Assembly (NCBI GenBank): GCA_040878185.1
Contig: JBBDMS010000034.1
Coordinates: 1 to 21,571, forward strand
Source: JAWXBK01 sp040878185
Lineage (GTDB): Bacteria > Pseudomonadota > Alphaproteobacteria > Dongiales > Dongiaceae
Direction of reading: 5' to 3'
Length of the DNA: 21,571 nt
The position numbers were made by a program, and so were the translations under genes. Under the pieces are notes generated by a model. That model made no database searches. It worked only from the letters and a program-made list of their open reading frames with translations, and was not told where the DNA came from. How positions within the stretch are numbered: position 1 is the stretch's first letter; each line of letters opens with the position of its first letter. This document shows positions 12,567 through 21,538 of this stretch, piece by piece.

Positions 12567-15500
12567 ATGGAGGATCGGGCCCAAATCATGCCGAGCCGGG
12601 CCGAACAGGCGAAGGCCGCGCTGATCGAGCGCGCGAGCGAAATCGCCCGCGGACGGCTCGGCGAGAAGCGCGGCGCCGAGGCGGCGCATTTCGTCCGGGC
12701 GTTCTACGCGAACGTGCCGCCCGACGACATTCTCGGCGAAGAGCCCGAAACCCTGTTCGCGGCCGCGCTCGCGCTCTGGACCTTCGGCGCCGAACGAACG
12801 CCCGGCCGCGCCAAGGTCCGCATCTTCAATCCCAATCCCGACGAGCATGGCTGGCGCTCGAGCCATACCATCGTCGAGATCGTCAACGACGACATGCCGT
12901 TCCTGGTCGATTCGGTGACCGCCGCGATCAACCAGCGCGATCTGACCGTCCATCTGGTGATCCATCCGATCGTCCTGGTCGAGCGCGATGCGAAGGGCCG
13001 CGTCGTCGCGATCGATACCAGGGATGCGGCGCCCGAATCCTTCATGCAGCTCCGGATCGACGAGCTGCTCGACCCGAAGCGTCATACCGAGATCGCTGCC
13101 GGCATCGGGCGAGTGCTCGACGATGTCCGCCATGCCGTCGCCGACTGGCGGCCGATGTTGGGCAAGGTCGAGGAGACGCTCGAAGAGATCGCGACCGAGA
13201 AGTCCAATCTGCGCGACGTGGAGACCGAAGAGGCGCGCGCCTTCCTCCACTGGCTGCGCGACGACCATTACATCTTCCTCGGCTATCGCGAGTACGACAT
13301 CGCGGGCGAAGGCGCCAGTCAGACGCTGTCGATCCGCGAGGGCAGCGGCCTCGGCGTGCTGCGCGACGAATCCATCTCGGTCTTCAACGGGTTGCGCAAT
13401 CTCGATACGTTGCCCGCCGATCTGCGCCAGTTCCTGAAGCAGTCGGGGCTGCTGATCGTGACCAAGGCAAACCGGCGCGCGACCGTGCACCGGCCGGTGC
13501 ATATGGATTCGATCGTGGTGAAGCGCTTCGACGAAAAGGGGCGAATCTTCGGCGAACGGCTGTTCGTCGGGCTCCTGACCTCGATCGCCTATAACCGCAG
13601 CCCGCGCGACATTCCCATCCTGCGGCTCAAGGCGGCCCATGTTCTCGAACGTTCCGGCTTCTCACCGCGCAGCCACGACGGCAAGGCGCTCGCGCATATT
13701 CTCGAGACCTATCCGCGCGACGAATTGTTCCAGATCTCTGAAGACGAACTGTTCCAGATCGCACTCGGTATCCTGCATCTGCAGGAGCGGCAGCGTACCG
13801 CCGTCTTCGTGCGCAAGGATCCCTTCGAGCGGTTTATCTCGGCCCTGGTCTACCTGCCGCGCGACCGCTTCACCACGGATCTGCGACTGAGAGTCCAGGA
13901 GATTCTCGCGACCGCCTACAAGGGCAAGGTCGATGCGTTCTATACGCAGATGACCGATGCGGCGCTCGGCCGCCTCCATATCGTCGTCTCGACGACGCCG
14001 GGTGCGGTGCCCGATGTCGACGTGCCCGAACTCGAAGCGAAGATCGCCGAGGCGACGCGAAGCTGGCGCGACCATCTCCAGGAAGCGCTGATCGAAGCCA
14101 AGGGCGAGGCGCTCGGCTTGCAATTGCTGCAGCGCTACGGCAATGCCTTCCCGGTTGCCTATCGCGACCGGTTCAGCGCGCGCGCCGCCGTGCTCGATAT
14201 CGACCGCATCGAACAGGCGATCGCCGGCGGCACGGTCGCGCTCAATCTCTATCGCCCGATCGAGGCGGCACCCGACGAGTTGCGCTTCAAGATCTACAAT
14301 GCCGGCGATCAGCTCGCGCTTTCCGAAATCCTGCCGATGCTCGAGCATATGGGCCTCAAGGTGATCGGCGAGGTGCCGTTCACGATCGAGCCGGCAGGCC
14401 TCGGACGCGTTGTCTGGTTGCATGATTTCGGCATGCGCACGGCCGATGGCAGCACGGTCGATCTCGCGGGTGCCAAGGAACGCTTCCAGGATGCCTATGC
14501 GCGGGTCTGGCTCGGCGAAGCGGAAGCGGATGGGTTCAACCGGCTGATCCTGCAGGCCGGGCTCGGCTGGCGAGACGTGGCGATGCTGCGCGCCTATGCG
14601 AAATATCTGCGCCAGACCGGTGCCGCGTTCAGCCAGGCCTATATGGAAGAGACGCTGGCGCGGAACGGTGCGATCGCGGCAACCCTGGTCAATCTCTTCC
14701 GCGTGCGCTTCGATCCGGAGGGGAAGGACCGCGACCAGCGCGCACTCGAGATTCGTGCCGGGATCGAGAGCGCGTTCGATGCGGTCACGAGCCTCGACGA
14801 GGACCGCATCCTGCGCCGCTTCCTCAACCTGATCGAGGCATCGCTGCGCACCAATTTCTTCCAGAAGCAGGAGAACGGCCAGCCCAAGCCTTATCTCTCG
14901 ATCAAGCTCGATTCGCGGATCGTCGAGGATCTGCCGCTGCCGCGGCCGATGTTCGAGATCTTCGTCTATTCGCCGCGGGTCGAGGCGGTGCATCTGCGTG
15001 GTGGCAAGGTCGCGCGCGGCGGCATCCGCTGGTCCGACCGGCGCGAGGATTTCCGTGCCGAGGTGCTCGGCCTTCTGAAGGCGCAGATGGTCAAGAATGC
15101 GGTCATCGTGCCGGTCGGCTCGAAAGGCGGCTTCGTCGTGAAGCGTCCGCCGTCAACGGGCGGGCGCGAGGCGCTGATGGAAGAAGTCGTCTATTGCTAC
15201 AAGACGATGATGCGCGGCCTGCTCGACATCACAGACAATCGCAGCGGCGACCAGATTCTGCCGCCGCCCGATGTGGTGCGGCACGACGAGGACGATCCCT
15301 ATCTCGTGGTGGCTGCCGACAAGGGCACGGCGACTTTCTCCGATATCGCGAACGGCGTCGCAGGCGAGTATCGATACTGGCTCGGCGATGCGTTCGCATC
15401 GGGCGGCTCGGCCGGCTACGACCACAAGAAAATGGGCATCACCGCGCGCGGCGGGTGGGAATCGGTGAAGCGCCATTTCCGTGAACTCGACGTCGACATC

Positions 15501-17405
15501 CAGAACCAGGATTTCACCGTGGTCGGCGTCGGCGACATGTCGGGCGACGTGTTCGGCAACGGCATGCTGCTCTCCGAACATATCAAGCTGCTCGGCGCCT
15601 TCAATCATCTGCACATCTTCCTCGATCCCGATCCGGATCCGAAAGCGAGCTTCGCCGAACGCAAGCGACTGTTCGATCTGCCGCGCTCGGGCTGGAGCGA
15701 CTACGATCCAAATCTGATCTCGGCGGGCGGCGGCGTGTTCGACCGCAGCGCCAAGACGATCGCGGTCTCGCCTCAGGTCAGGGCGGCCTTCGGCCTCGAT
15801 ACCGACAGCGTCTCGCCGATCGATCTGATCCGCGCGATTCTCAAGACCAAGGTCGATCTGCTCTGGCTGGGTGGCATCGGCACCTATGTGAAGGCGACGT
15901 CCGAAAGCCAGGTCTCGGTCGGCGACCGCGGCAACGATGCGCTCCGGATCAATGCCGAACGCTTGCGCTGCCGCGTGGTCGGCGAGGGCGCCAATCTCGG
16001 CTTCACCCAGCGCGCCCGCATCGCCTATGCGCAGGCCGGCGGCATGATCAACACCGATGCGATCGACAATTCGGCCGGCGTCGATTGCTCGGATCACGAG
16101 GTCAACATCAAGATTCTGCTGAACGGGCTGGTCGATGCCGGCGATCTCACCGTGAAGCAGCGCGACAAACTGCTTGAGGCGATGACCGATGAAGTGGCCG
16201 AACTGGTGCTGCGCGACAATTACCTGCAGACCCAGGCGATCAGCATCTGGCGCAAGAACGACTGGCTCAGACTCGACCAGCAGGGCCGCTTCATGCGCGC
16301 CCTCGAACGCTCGGGCCAGCTCGACCGCGGCCTCGAATATCTGCCCGACGACGAAACCATCCAGGAGCGAATTGCACTGCGCCAGGGCCTGACGCGGCCC
16401 GAACTCGCGATCCTGCTCGCCTATGCGAAAATCTCGCTCTATCACGAGCTGTTGCCCTCGGACCTGCCCGACGATCCGCAACTGGTCGACGATCTGGTGC
16501 GCTATTTTCCAACGCCCCTGCAGCAGCGCTACCGCGACGCGATCCCCCAGCACCGGCTGCGGCGCGAGATTATCGCGACGGTCGTTACCAACAGTCTGGT
16601 CAATCGCGTCGGCCCGACTTTCCTGCATGTGATGAAGGAAAAGGCCGGCTGCGACGCGGCCGCGATCGCGCGCGCCTACGCGATGACGCGTGCCGTGTTC
16701 GATCTGCGCAGCTACTGGAGCCAGATCGAGGCGCTCGACAACAAGATACCGGCGAGCGTGCAGATCTCGATGCTCGACACGACGGTCGATATCGCCGAGG
16801 CCGGCACGATCTGGTTCCTGCGCAATGCGCGCGGTGCGGCCGATCTGCCCGGCGGGATTGAGGTCTATCGCAACGGCATCGCCGAGCTGGCGGCGACGCT
16901 GGGGCGGGTCGGCACCAACGAGGATCGTGCCGAGATCGAACAGCGTGTCGTCACCTATCGGCGCGACGGCGTGCCGGAAGATCTGGCGCGCCGCATGACC
17001 GCACTCGACCGGCTGGGTTCCGGCCTCGACATCGTCGAGATCGCAAACCGCGGCGGCCACAAGCTTGCCGACGTCGCGCAGATCTATTTCCTGGTCGGCG
17101 ACCGGTTCCATCTCGACTGGCTGCGGCGTGCCTCGCGGGAGGTCAATCTGGATACGCATTGGGACCGGATGGCAGTCGCGGCCGTGATCGACGATCTCTA
17201 TCTGCATCAGCGCGAACTGACGCACGGCGTCCTCGCCAACGGCGCCGCCGCCGACGCGGAACCGGTTGATCGCTGGATGAGCGAGCGTGCGATTGCGGTG
17301 CGGCGTGTCGAGACGTTGTTTGCCGAGCTGCGTCATACCGGCGGCTTCGATCTTGCGAAGCTGGCGGTCGCCAACCGCGAACTGCGCGCGCTGACCGATT
17401 CGTGA
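12567..17405 (+). CDS. gdhB: NAD-specific glutamate dehydrogenase, large (about 180 kDa) type
   Basis: A 1,612-residue enzyme of the large NAD-GDH class, which oxidatively deaminates glutamate to 2-oxoglutarate and ammonium. The N-terminal half (about residues 30-700) is regulatory, with ACT-like modules. The catalytic dehydrogenase domain follows, with A-R-G-G-I-R-W-S-D-R-R-E-D-F-R-A-E-V (about 814-832) and V-P-V-G-S-K-G-G-F-V (catalytic Lys853). The nucleotide-binding part includes V-G-V-G-D-M-S-G-D-V-F-G-N-G (about 989-1002), and a helical C-terminal domain completes the protein. Length is normal for the family and the frame is uninterrupted. Start: ATG 12567 with AGGA about 5 nt upstream. 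The Caulobacter relative is called GdhZ and also affects cell division. A UMF1-family permease starts 10 nt after the stop, implying co-expression. Confidence 0.96.
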   Translation: MEDRAQIMPSRAEQAKAALIERASEIARGRLGEKRGAEAAHFVRAFYANVPPDDILGEEPETLFAAALALWTFGAERTPGRAKVRIFNPNPDEHGWRSSHTIVEIVNDDMPFLVDSVTAAINQRDLTVHLVIHPIVLVERDAKGRVVAIDTRDAAPESFMQLRIDELLDPKRHTEIAAGIGRVLDDVRHAVADWRPMLGKVEETLEEIATEKSNLRDVETEEARAFLHWLRDDHYIFLGYREYDIAGEGASQTLSIREGSGLGVLRDESISVFNGLRNLDTLPADLRQFLKQSGLLIVTKANRRATVHRPVHMDSIVVKRFDEKGRIFGERLFVGLLTSIAYNRSPRDIPILRLKAAHVLERSGFSPRSHDGKALAHILETYPRDELFQISEDELFQIALGILHLQERQRTAVFVRKDPFERFISALVYLPRDRFTTDLRLRVQEILATAYKGKVDAFYTQMTDAALGRLHIVVSTTPGAVPDVDVPELEAKIAEATRSWRDHLQEALIEAKGEALGLQLLQRYGNAFPVAYRDRFSARAAVLDIDRIEQAIAGGTVALNLYRPIEAAPDELRFKIYNAGDQLALSEILPMLEHMGLKVIGEVPFTIEPAGLGRVVWLHDFGMRTADGSTVDLAGAKERFQDAYARVWLGEAEADGFNRLILQAGLGWRDVAMLRAYAKYLRQTGAAFSQAYMEETLARNGAIAATLVNLFRVRFDPEGKDRDQRALEIRAGIESAFDAVTSLDEDRILRRFLNLIEASLRTNFFQKQENGQPKPYLSIKLDSRIVEDLPLPRPMFEIFVYSPRVEAVHLRGGKVARGGIRWSDRREDFRAEVLGLLKAQMVKNAVIVPVGSKGGFVVKRPPSTGGREALMEEVVYCYKTMMRGLLDITDNRSGDQILPPPDVVRHDEDDPYLVVAADKGTATFSDIANGVAGEYRYWLGDAFASGGSAGYDHKKMGITARGGWESVKRHFRELDVDIQNQDFTVVGVGDMSGDVFGNGMLLSEHIKLLGAFNHLHIFLDPDPDPKASFAERKRLFDLPRSGWSDYDPNLISAGGGVFDRSAKTIAVSPQVRAAFGLDTDSVSPIDLIRAILKTKVDLLWLGGIGTYVKATSESQVSVGDRGNDALRINAERLRCRVVGEGANLGFTQRARIAYAQAGGMINTDAIDNSAGVDCSDHEVNIKILLNGLVDAGDLTVKQRDKLLEAMTDEVAELVLRDNYLQTQAISIWRKNDWLRLDQQGRFMRALERSGQLDRGLEYLPDDETIQERIALRQGLTRPELAILLAYAKISLYHELLPSDLPDDPQLVDDLVRYFPTPLQQRYRDAIPQHRLRREIIATVVTNSLVNRVGPTFLHVMKEKAGCDAAAIARAYAMTRAVFDLRSYWSQIEALDNKIPASVQISMLDTTVDIAEAGTIWFLRNARGAADLPGGIEVYRNGIAELAATLGRVGTNEDRAEIEQRVVTYRRDGVPEDLARRMTALDRLGSGLDIVEIANRGGHKLADVAQIYFLVGDRFHLDWLRRASREVNLDTHWDRMAVAAVIDDLYLHQRELTHGVLANGAAADAEPVDRWMSERAIAVRRVETLFAELRHTGGFDLAKLAVANRELRALTDS

Positions 17406-17415
17406 TGGCAGCTTG

Positions 17416-18756
17416 ATGAGCGTCAACAACACGGCCGTCCCGCCCCGCGCGAACGCCGCGGAAACCGGAAAAGCGCGCACCCGGGCCCGCGCCGCGATTG
17501 CCGCCTGGTGCCTGTACGATTTCGGCAATTCCGCCTTCCCGACGGTGATCGTCACCTTTTTGTTCGGCGCCTATGTCGCGCGCGCGGTCGCGCCCGATAT
17601 CGAAACCGGTACGGCGGCCTGGGGCCATGCGATGACGATCTCGGGCCTTGCCGTTGCACTAATGAGCCCGATCGTCGGCGCGATCGCGGATGCCGGCGGA
17701 CGGCGCAAACCGTGGATCGCGATCCTGACCGCGATTGCGGTCGTCGCAACGGCGCTGCTCTGGTACGTGCAACCCGATCCCGGCTCGCTCGCCTTCGCGC
17801 TGATCGCCGTCGGCATCGCGAGCTTCGGCTTCGAACTCGCGCTGGTTTTCTATAACGCGATGCTGCTGCAGGTGGCGCCGCCCGCTTCGATCGGGCGCGT
17901 CTCCGGCTGGGGCTGGGCCGCGGGTTATGCCGGCGGGCTGCTCTGCCTTGCGGTCTCGCTGGTCGTCTTCGTGCAGGCCGATCCGGCACCGTTCGGGCTC
18001 GACATGGCGATGGCCGAACCGGTGCGCATCGCCGGCCCCCTGGTTGCGCTCTGGTTTGCGCTGTTCGCACTGCCGCTGTTTTTTTTCGTACCCGACCGCC
18101 GCCCGACCGGCCGCGGCTTTGCCAATGCGGCGAGCGTCGGCGTGCTCTCGCTCTGGGCGACGCTGCGCCAGGTGCGCCGGTACGGCAACGCGGCGCGGTT
18201 TCTTCTGGCGCAGATGCTTTATCTCGACGGGCTGCACACCTTGTTCGTGTTCGGCGGCATCTACGCCGCCGGCAGTTTCGGCATGAGTTTCGACGAGATC
18301 CTGATCTTCGGGGTGCTGCTCAATGTCGCCTCGGGCATCGGCGCCGTCGGCTTCGCCTGGATCGACGATCATATCGGTTCGAAGCCGACCATCGTCATCG
18401 GCCTCATCGCGCTCATCGCGCTCGGCATCGCGATCCTGCTGGTGACCGACAAGACCTGGTTCTACATGCTTGCGATTGCGATCGGCATTTTCCTGGGGCC
18501 CGTCCAATCGGCCAGCCGCTCGATGATGGCGCATCTGGCGCCGGTCGAGCTCGCGACGCAGTTCTTCGGGCTGGCAGCACTCGCCGGCAAGGCGACGGCG
18601 TTTATCGGACCGATGATGGTCGCCTGGCTGACGATCGGTTTCTCGAGCCAGCGCGTCGGCATGGCGACGATCCCGCTGCTGCTCGGCATCGGGCTCCTGC
18701 TGCTGCTGACGGTCAGGATGCAGAAGCGGGAGATCGGGGATGCGCCGGCGCCGTAG
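17416..18756 (+). CDS. UMF1-family MFS permease (Atg22-like)
   Basis: A 446-residue polytopic protein with about 12 hydrophobic helices. The N-terminal signature W-C-L-Y-D-F-G-N-S-A-F-P-T-V-I (residues 31-45) identifies the UMF1 group of the major facilitator superfamily, related to fungal Atg22, which releases amino acids from the vacuole. The loop G-A-I-A-D-A-G-G-R-R-K-P-W is the MFS motif A. Start: ATG 17416, ten nt after the glutamate dehydrogenase TGA, with no good Shine-Dalgarno sequence of its own, so translational coupling is likely; a TTG directly precedes the ATG. Substrates of bacterial UMF1 proteins are largely unknown; an amino acid or a related metabolite is suggested by the neighbour. 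The end converges on the EamA gene with a 12-nt gap, and a GGCGCC/GGCGCC hairpin (18747-18765) spans the stop. Confidence 0.9.
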   Translation: MSVNNTAVPPRANAAETGKARTRARAAIAAWCLYDFGNSAFPTVIVTFLFGAYVARAVAPDIETGTAAWGHAMTISGLAVALMSPIVGAIADAGGRRKPWIAILTAIAVVATALLWYVQPDPGSLAFALIAVGIASFGFELALVFYNAMLLQVAPPASIGRVSGWGWAAGYAGGLLCLAVSLVVFVQADPAPFGLDMAMAEPVRIAGPLVALWFALFALPLFFFVPDRRPTGRGFANAASVGVLSLWATLRQVRRYGNAARFLLAQMLYLDGLHTLFVFGGIYAAGSFGMSFDEILIFGVLLNVASGIGAVGFAWIDDHIGSKPTIVIGLIALIALGIAILLVTDKTWFYMLAIAIGIFLGPVQSASRSMMAHLAPVELATQFFGLAALAGKATAFIGPMMVAWLTIGFSSQRVGMATIPLLLGIGLLLLLTVRMQKREIGDAPAP

Positions 18757-18768
18757 CCGGGCGCCACA

Positions 18769-19206
18769 TCAGCCGCGATAGGCGACCAATATCGCACCGC
18801 CGGCGATCAAGACGATGCCGAGCCAGTTCGATCCTGAAAGATGCTCGCCAAGAAAGATCGTGGCGAACACCGCCACCAGCACGACGCTGAGCTTGTCGAT
18901 CGGCGCGACGCGCGCGGCATCGCCCATCTTGAGCGCGCGGAAGTAACAGAGCCACGAGGCGCCGGTCGCGAGGCCCGAGAGTGCGAGCATCAGCCAGGTC
19001 TGATGCGAGACAGCCGGCCATGGCCGGAAATGTCCCGTCGCCAGCAGGATCGCGGCCAGCACGACCAAGATGATGATGGTGCGGATGAAGGTCGCGAGAT
19101 CGGGATCGATCTGATCGACGCCCGCCTTGGCGAAGATCGCGGTCAATGCCGCGAATGTCGCCGAGAGAACAGCCCAGAACTGCCAGTGCAGCAGCATCGA
19201 TTTCAT
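18769..19206 (-). CDS. Half-size EamA/DMT-family transporter
   Basis: A 145-residue hydrophobic protein with one EamA domain and about five membrane segments. Characteristic phrases are A-L-T-A-I-F-A-K-A-G, W-L-C-Y-F-R-A-L-K-M-G-D-A-A-R-V-A-P-I-D-K-L-S-V and F-L-G-E-H-L-S-G-S-N-W-L-G. Typical EamA permeases have two such domains in one chain; one-domain members are thought to dimerise. Start: ATG 19206 with a near-perfect AAGGAGG 5-6 nt upstream, the best ribosome binding site in this region, giving independent strong translation. It lies 42 nt downstream of purH on the same strand and probably shares its transcript. The substrate is unknown; drug/metabolite efflux is the family theme. Confidence 0.87.
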   Translation of the reverse strand: MKSMLLHWQFWAVLSATFAALTAIFAKAGVDQIDPDLATFIRTIIILVVLAAILLATGHFRPWPAVSHQTWLMLALSGLATGASWLCYFRALKMGDAARVAPIDKLSVVLVAVFATIFLGEHLSGSNWLGIVLIAGGAILVAYRG

Positions 19207-19248
19207 CGTCGCCTCCTTGCGGCCGGCGCTTCGATAGCCGGGGCGCGC

Positions 19249-20820
19249 CTAGTGCCGGAAATGGCGGATGCCGGTCATCACCATCGCGAGCCCGGCTTCG
19301 TCCGCCGCCCTGATAACCTCGTCGTCGCGCATCGAACCGCCCGGCTGGATGACGGCGGTTGCACCCGCGTCGATCGCCGCCTGAAGCCCGTCGGCAAAGG
19401 GAAAGAACGCATCGGATGCGACGACGGACCCTTCGGTACGGCTGGCGCTTTCGCCGGCCGCACGCTGTGCCTCGCCTGCTTTATGCGCAGCGATGCGCGC
19501 CGAATCGACGCGGCTCATTTGCCCGGCGCCGATGCCGACTGTCGCGCCATTCTTCGCATAGACAATGGCATTCGATTTGACATGCTTCGCGACGCGAAAG
19601 GCGAACAGCAGATCGTCGAGTTCGCGTGTCGAGGGCTGGCGCTTCGTCACGCAGTTGAGGTCACCGCGCGCGATGCGGCCCCCATCGCGCGATTGCAGCA
19701 GGAATCCCCCGGCGAGCGACTTGAAGGCGAGACCCGGTGCTGCCGGATCCGGCATGCCGCCGGCCGTCAGCAGCCGGAGATTACCCTTGGCGGCGAAGAC
19801 CACCTTTGCGTCGTCGGCGATCTCGGGCGCGATCACCACTTCGAGAAAGAGCTTGGTGAGTTCTGCAGCCAGTGCCGCGTCAAGCTTTCGGTTGACCGCG
19901 ACGATGCCGCCGAACACACTGACCGGATCGCAGGCCAGCGCCCGCGCCCATGCCGAAGCGAGATCCTCGCCTTCCGCGACGCCGCAGGGATTGGCATGTT
20001 TGACGATCGCGACCGCGGGTCGCTCGAACTCGGCGACCAGCTCGAAGGCCGCGTCGGTATCGTTGAGATTGTTGTAGCTGAGTTCCTTGCCCTGAAGCTG
20101 CGTCGCGGTCGCGACACCAGGCCGCGCATCCGCCGTGCGGTAAAAGGCGGCCTGCTGATGCGGGTTCTCGCCATAGCGGAGCGCAGCCGCACGCCGTCCG
20201 GCGATCGTCACGCGCTCGGGCAAAGAATCTTTTTCCTGTTGCGCCATCCAGGTTGCGATTGCGGCATCGTATGCGGCTGTATGCGCATAAGCCTGCTGTG
20301 CGAGTTTGCGCTTGAGCGCATTGTCGATCGCGCCGCCGCCCGCGCGCATCGCCGCGATTACCGCGTCGTAATCGGCCGGGTCGGTGACGATCGCAACGAA
20401 TTCATGGTTCTTCGCCGCCGCGCGGATCAAGGCCGGGCCGCCGATGTCGATATTCTCGACGCAGGTTTCGCGGTCGGCCCCTTTCGCGACGGTCGCCTCG
20501 AACGGATAGAGGTTGACCACCACCAGATCGATTGGTGCGATGTCGTGCTTCTCCATCGCGGTGCGATGCTCTTCATTGTCGCGGCGCGCGAGGATGCCGC
20601 CATGGATTGCCGGATGCAGCGTCTTGACGCGCCCGTCCATGATCTCGGGAAAACCGGTATGGGCGGCGACTTCGGTGACCGCGATGCCGGCATCGGCGAG
20701 CGCTTTCGCGGAGCCGCCGGTCGAGAGAATTTCGACGCCGGTTGCCGCGAGGAAGCGGCCAAGCTCGACAAGGCCAGTCTTGTCGGAAACCGAAACCAGC
20801 GCGCGCGCGATCTTCGTCAT
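19249..20820 (-). CDS. purH: Bifunctional AICAR formyltransferase / IMP cyclohydrolase PurH
   Basis: A 523-residue enzyme catalysing the last two steps of de novo IMP synthesis. The N-terminal IMP cyclohydrolase domain (about residues 1-145) shows S-T-G-G-S-A-K-A-L, G-F-P-E-I-M-D-G-R-V-K-T-L-H-P and N-I-D-I-G-G-P-A-L-I-R-A-A-A-K-N. The C-terminal formyltransferase domain contains R-Y-G-E-N-P-H-Q (215-222), Y-N-N-L-N-D (249-254) and the catalytic K-H-A-N-P-C-G (Lys274, His275). The C-terminus ends normally in M-T-G-I-R-H-F-R-H. The ATG at 20820 follows the stop of the upstream membrane protein by a single base, so translation is probably coupled. No purine riboswitch can be judged, because the operon start lies outside the window. 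Confidence 0.98.
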   Translation of the reverse strand: MTKIARALVSVSDKTGLVELGRFLAATGVEILSTGGSAKALADAGIAVTEVAAHTGFPEIMDGRVKTLHPAIHGGILARRDNEEHRTAMEKHDIAPIDLVVVNLYPFEATVAKGADRETCVENIDIGGPALIRAAAKNHEFVAIVTDPADYDAVIAAMRAGGGAIDNALKRKLAQQAYAHTAAYDAAIATWMAQQEKDSLPERVTIAGRRAAALRYGENPHQQAAFYRTADARPGVATATQLQGKELSYNNLNDTDAAFELVAEFERPAVAIVKHANPCGVAEGEDLASAWARALACDPVSVFGGIVAVNRKLDAALAAELTKLFLEVVIAPEIADDAKVVFAAKGNLRLLTAGGMPDPAAPGLAFKSLAGGFLLQSRDGGRIARGDLNCVTKRQPSTRELDDLLFAFRVAKHVKSNAIVYAKNGATVGIGAGQMSRVDSARIAAHKAGEAQRAAGESASRTEGSVVASDAFFPFADGLQAAIDAGATAVIQPGGSMRDDEVIRAADEAGLAMVMTGIRHFRH

Positions 20821-20821
20821 G

Positions 20822-21538
20822 TCACGTCCGCCGCTTCTCCGGCATGAGCCGCCACAGATAGCGCTGCAGCATCCACATCAGCGCGAGCATGCCGGCAAGC
20901 GCCGCCATCGTTTCGCCGCGCGCGGCACCGAGGGCGAGCACGATCGTCACCGTGCCGGCGAGGAACGTCGCCATCAGCATGCGGCGGCGATCGCGGCCGC
21001 GGCGTTCGGCTTCGACATAGAGGCCGTGCGCCCGCTCGTCGTCTTTGCGCTCGGGCCCGCGTTCGGCTGCTGCCGCGTGCATGAGCCAGATCGCGACTTC
21101 GAGCGCGGCCGGTGCTGCAAGGATCGCTGCCGGCACGTAAAGCCCCTGCAGCGCGAGATCGCCGAGCAGCCAGGCGGTCACCACCGCGACGGCATCCCGC
21201 GCCGCGTTCGGCATCGCCTTGTTGCCGAACGGTTTGCACATCAGCAGCATGCCGAGAACGATGCCGGCGATCAGGGTCGGCAGGTTGATCTGTGCGCCCC
21301 AGAGCAGCCGGTCGGCGGCAAGTGCCGCTACGCCGAGCAGCACGCAAACGAGCTGCGCGCCGCTGACGCCGGCGACGCGGTTGGTTTCCGCGCCGGCCGC
21401 GACGAACACGATCATGGCCATTGCCACCGCAACGAAAGTCGCTATCCCCGCGGTGTCGCCGAGCGCGCCCTCATGGACGAGTGCCAGCAGCAGGATCGCA
21501 GCAGCCGTCGCGACCAGGCGCGTCGTCCAGGCCCGCAT
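20822..21538 (-). CDS. Unidentified polytopic membrane protein upstream of purH
   Basis: At least 238 residues with about eight hydrophobic segments (near residues 6-25, 30-50, 58-77, 85-105, 115-134, 135-155, 187-205 and 207-225). A highly charged cytoplasmic loop of about 30 residues (R-G-P-E-R-K-D-D-E-R and following) separates the sixth and seventh. I do not recognise the family, and no catalytic motif is evident. The ATG at 21538 has no Shine-Dalgarno sequence, and the frame stays open with coding-like third positions for the remaining 11 codons to the window edge, so the true start may lie outside. Its TGA is one base from the purH ATG, so the two are almost certainly co-transcribed. 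A link to purines is only positional. Confidence 0.65.
   Translation of the reverse strand: MRAWTTRLVATAAAILLLALVHEGALGDTAGIATFVAVAMAMIVFVAAGAETNRVAGVSGAQLVCVLLGVAALAADRLLWGAQINLPTLIAGIVLGMLLMCKPFGNKAMPNAARDAVAVVTAWLLGDLALQGLYVPAAILAAPAALEVAIWLMHAAAAERGPERKDDERAHGLYVEAERRGRDRRRMLMATFLAGTVTIVLALGAARGETMAALAGMLALMWMLQRYLWRLMPEKRRT

Noticed and set aside
15153..17555. Leftward open frame of 800 codons opposite glutamate dehydrogenase
   Set aside because: Long antisense frames are common opposite GC-rich genes; its composition mirrors the sense codons and no domain is recognisable.
18841..20847. Rightward open frame of 668 codons opposite purH and the EamA gene
   Set aside because: Both sense genes are certain; this is an antisense shadow rich in Arg, Asp and Ala.
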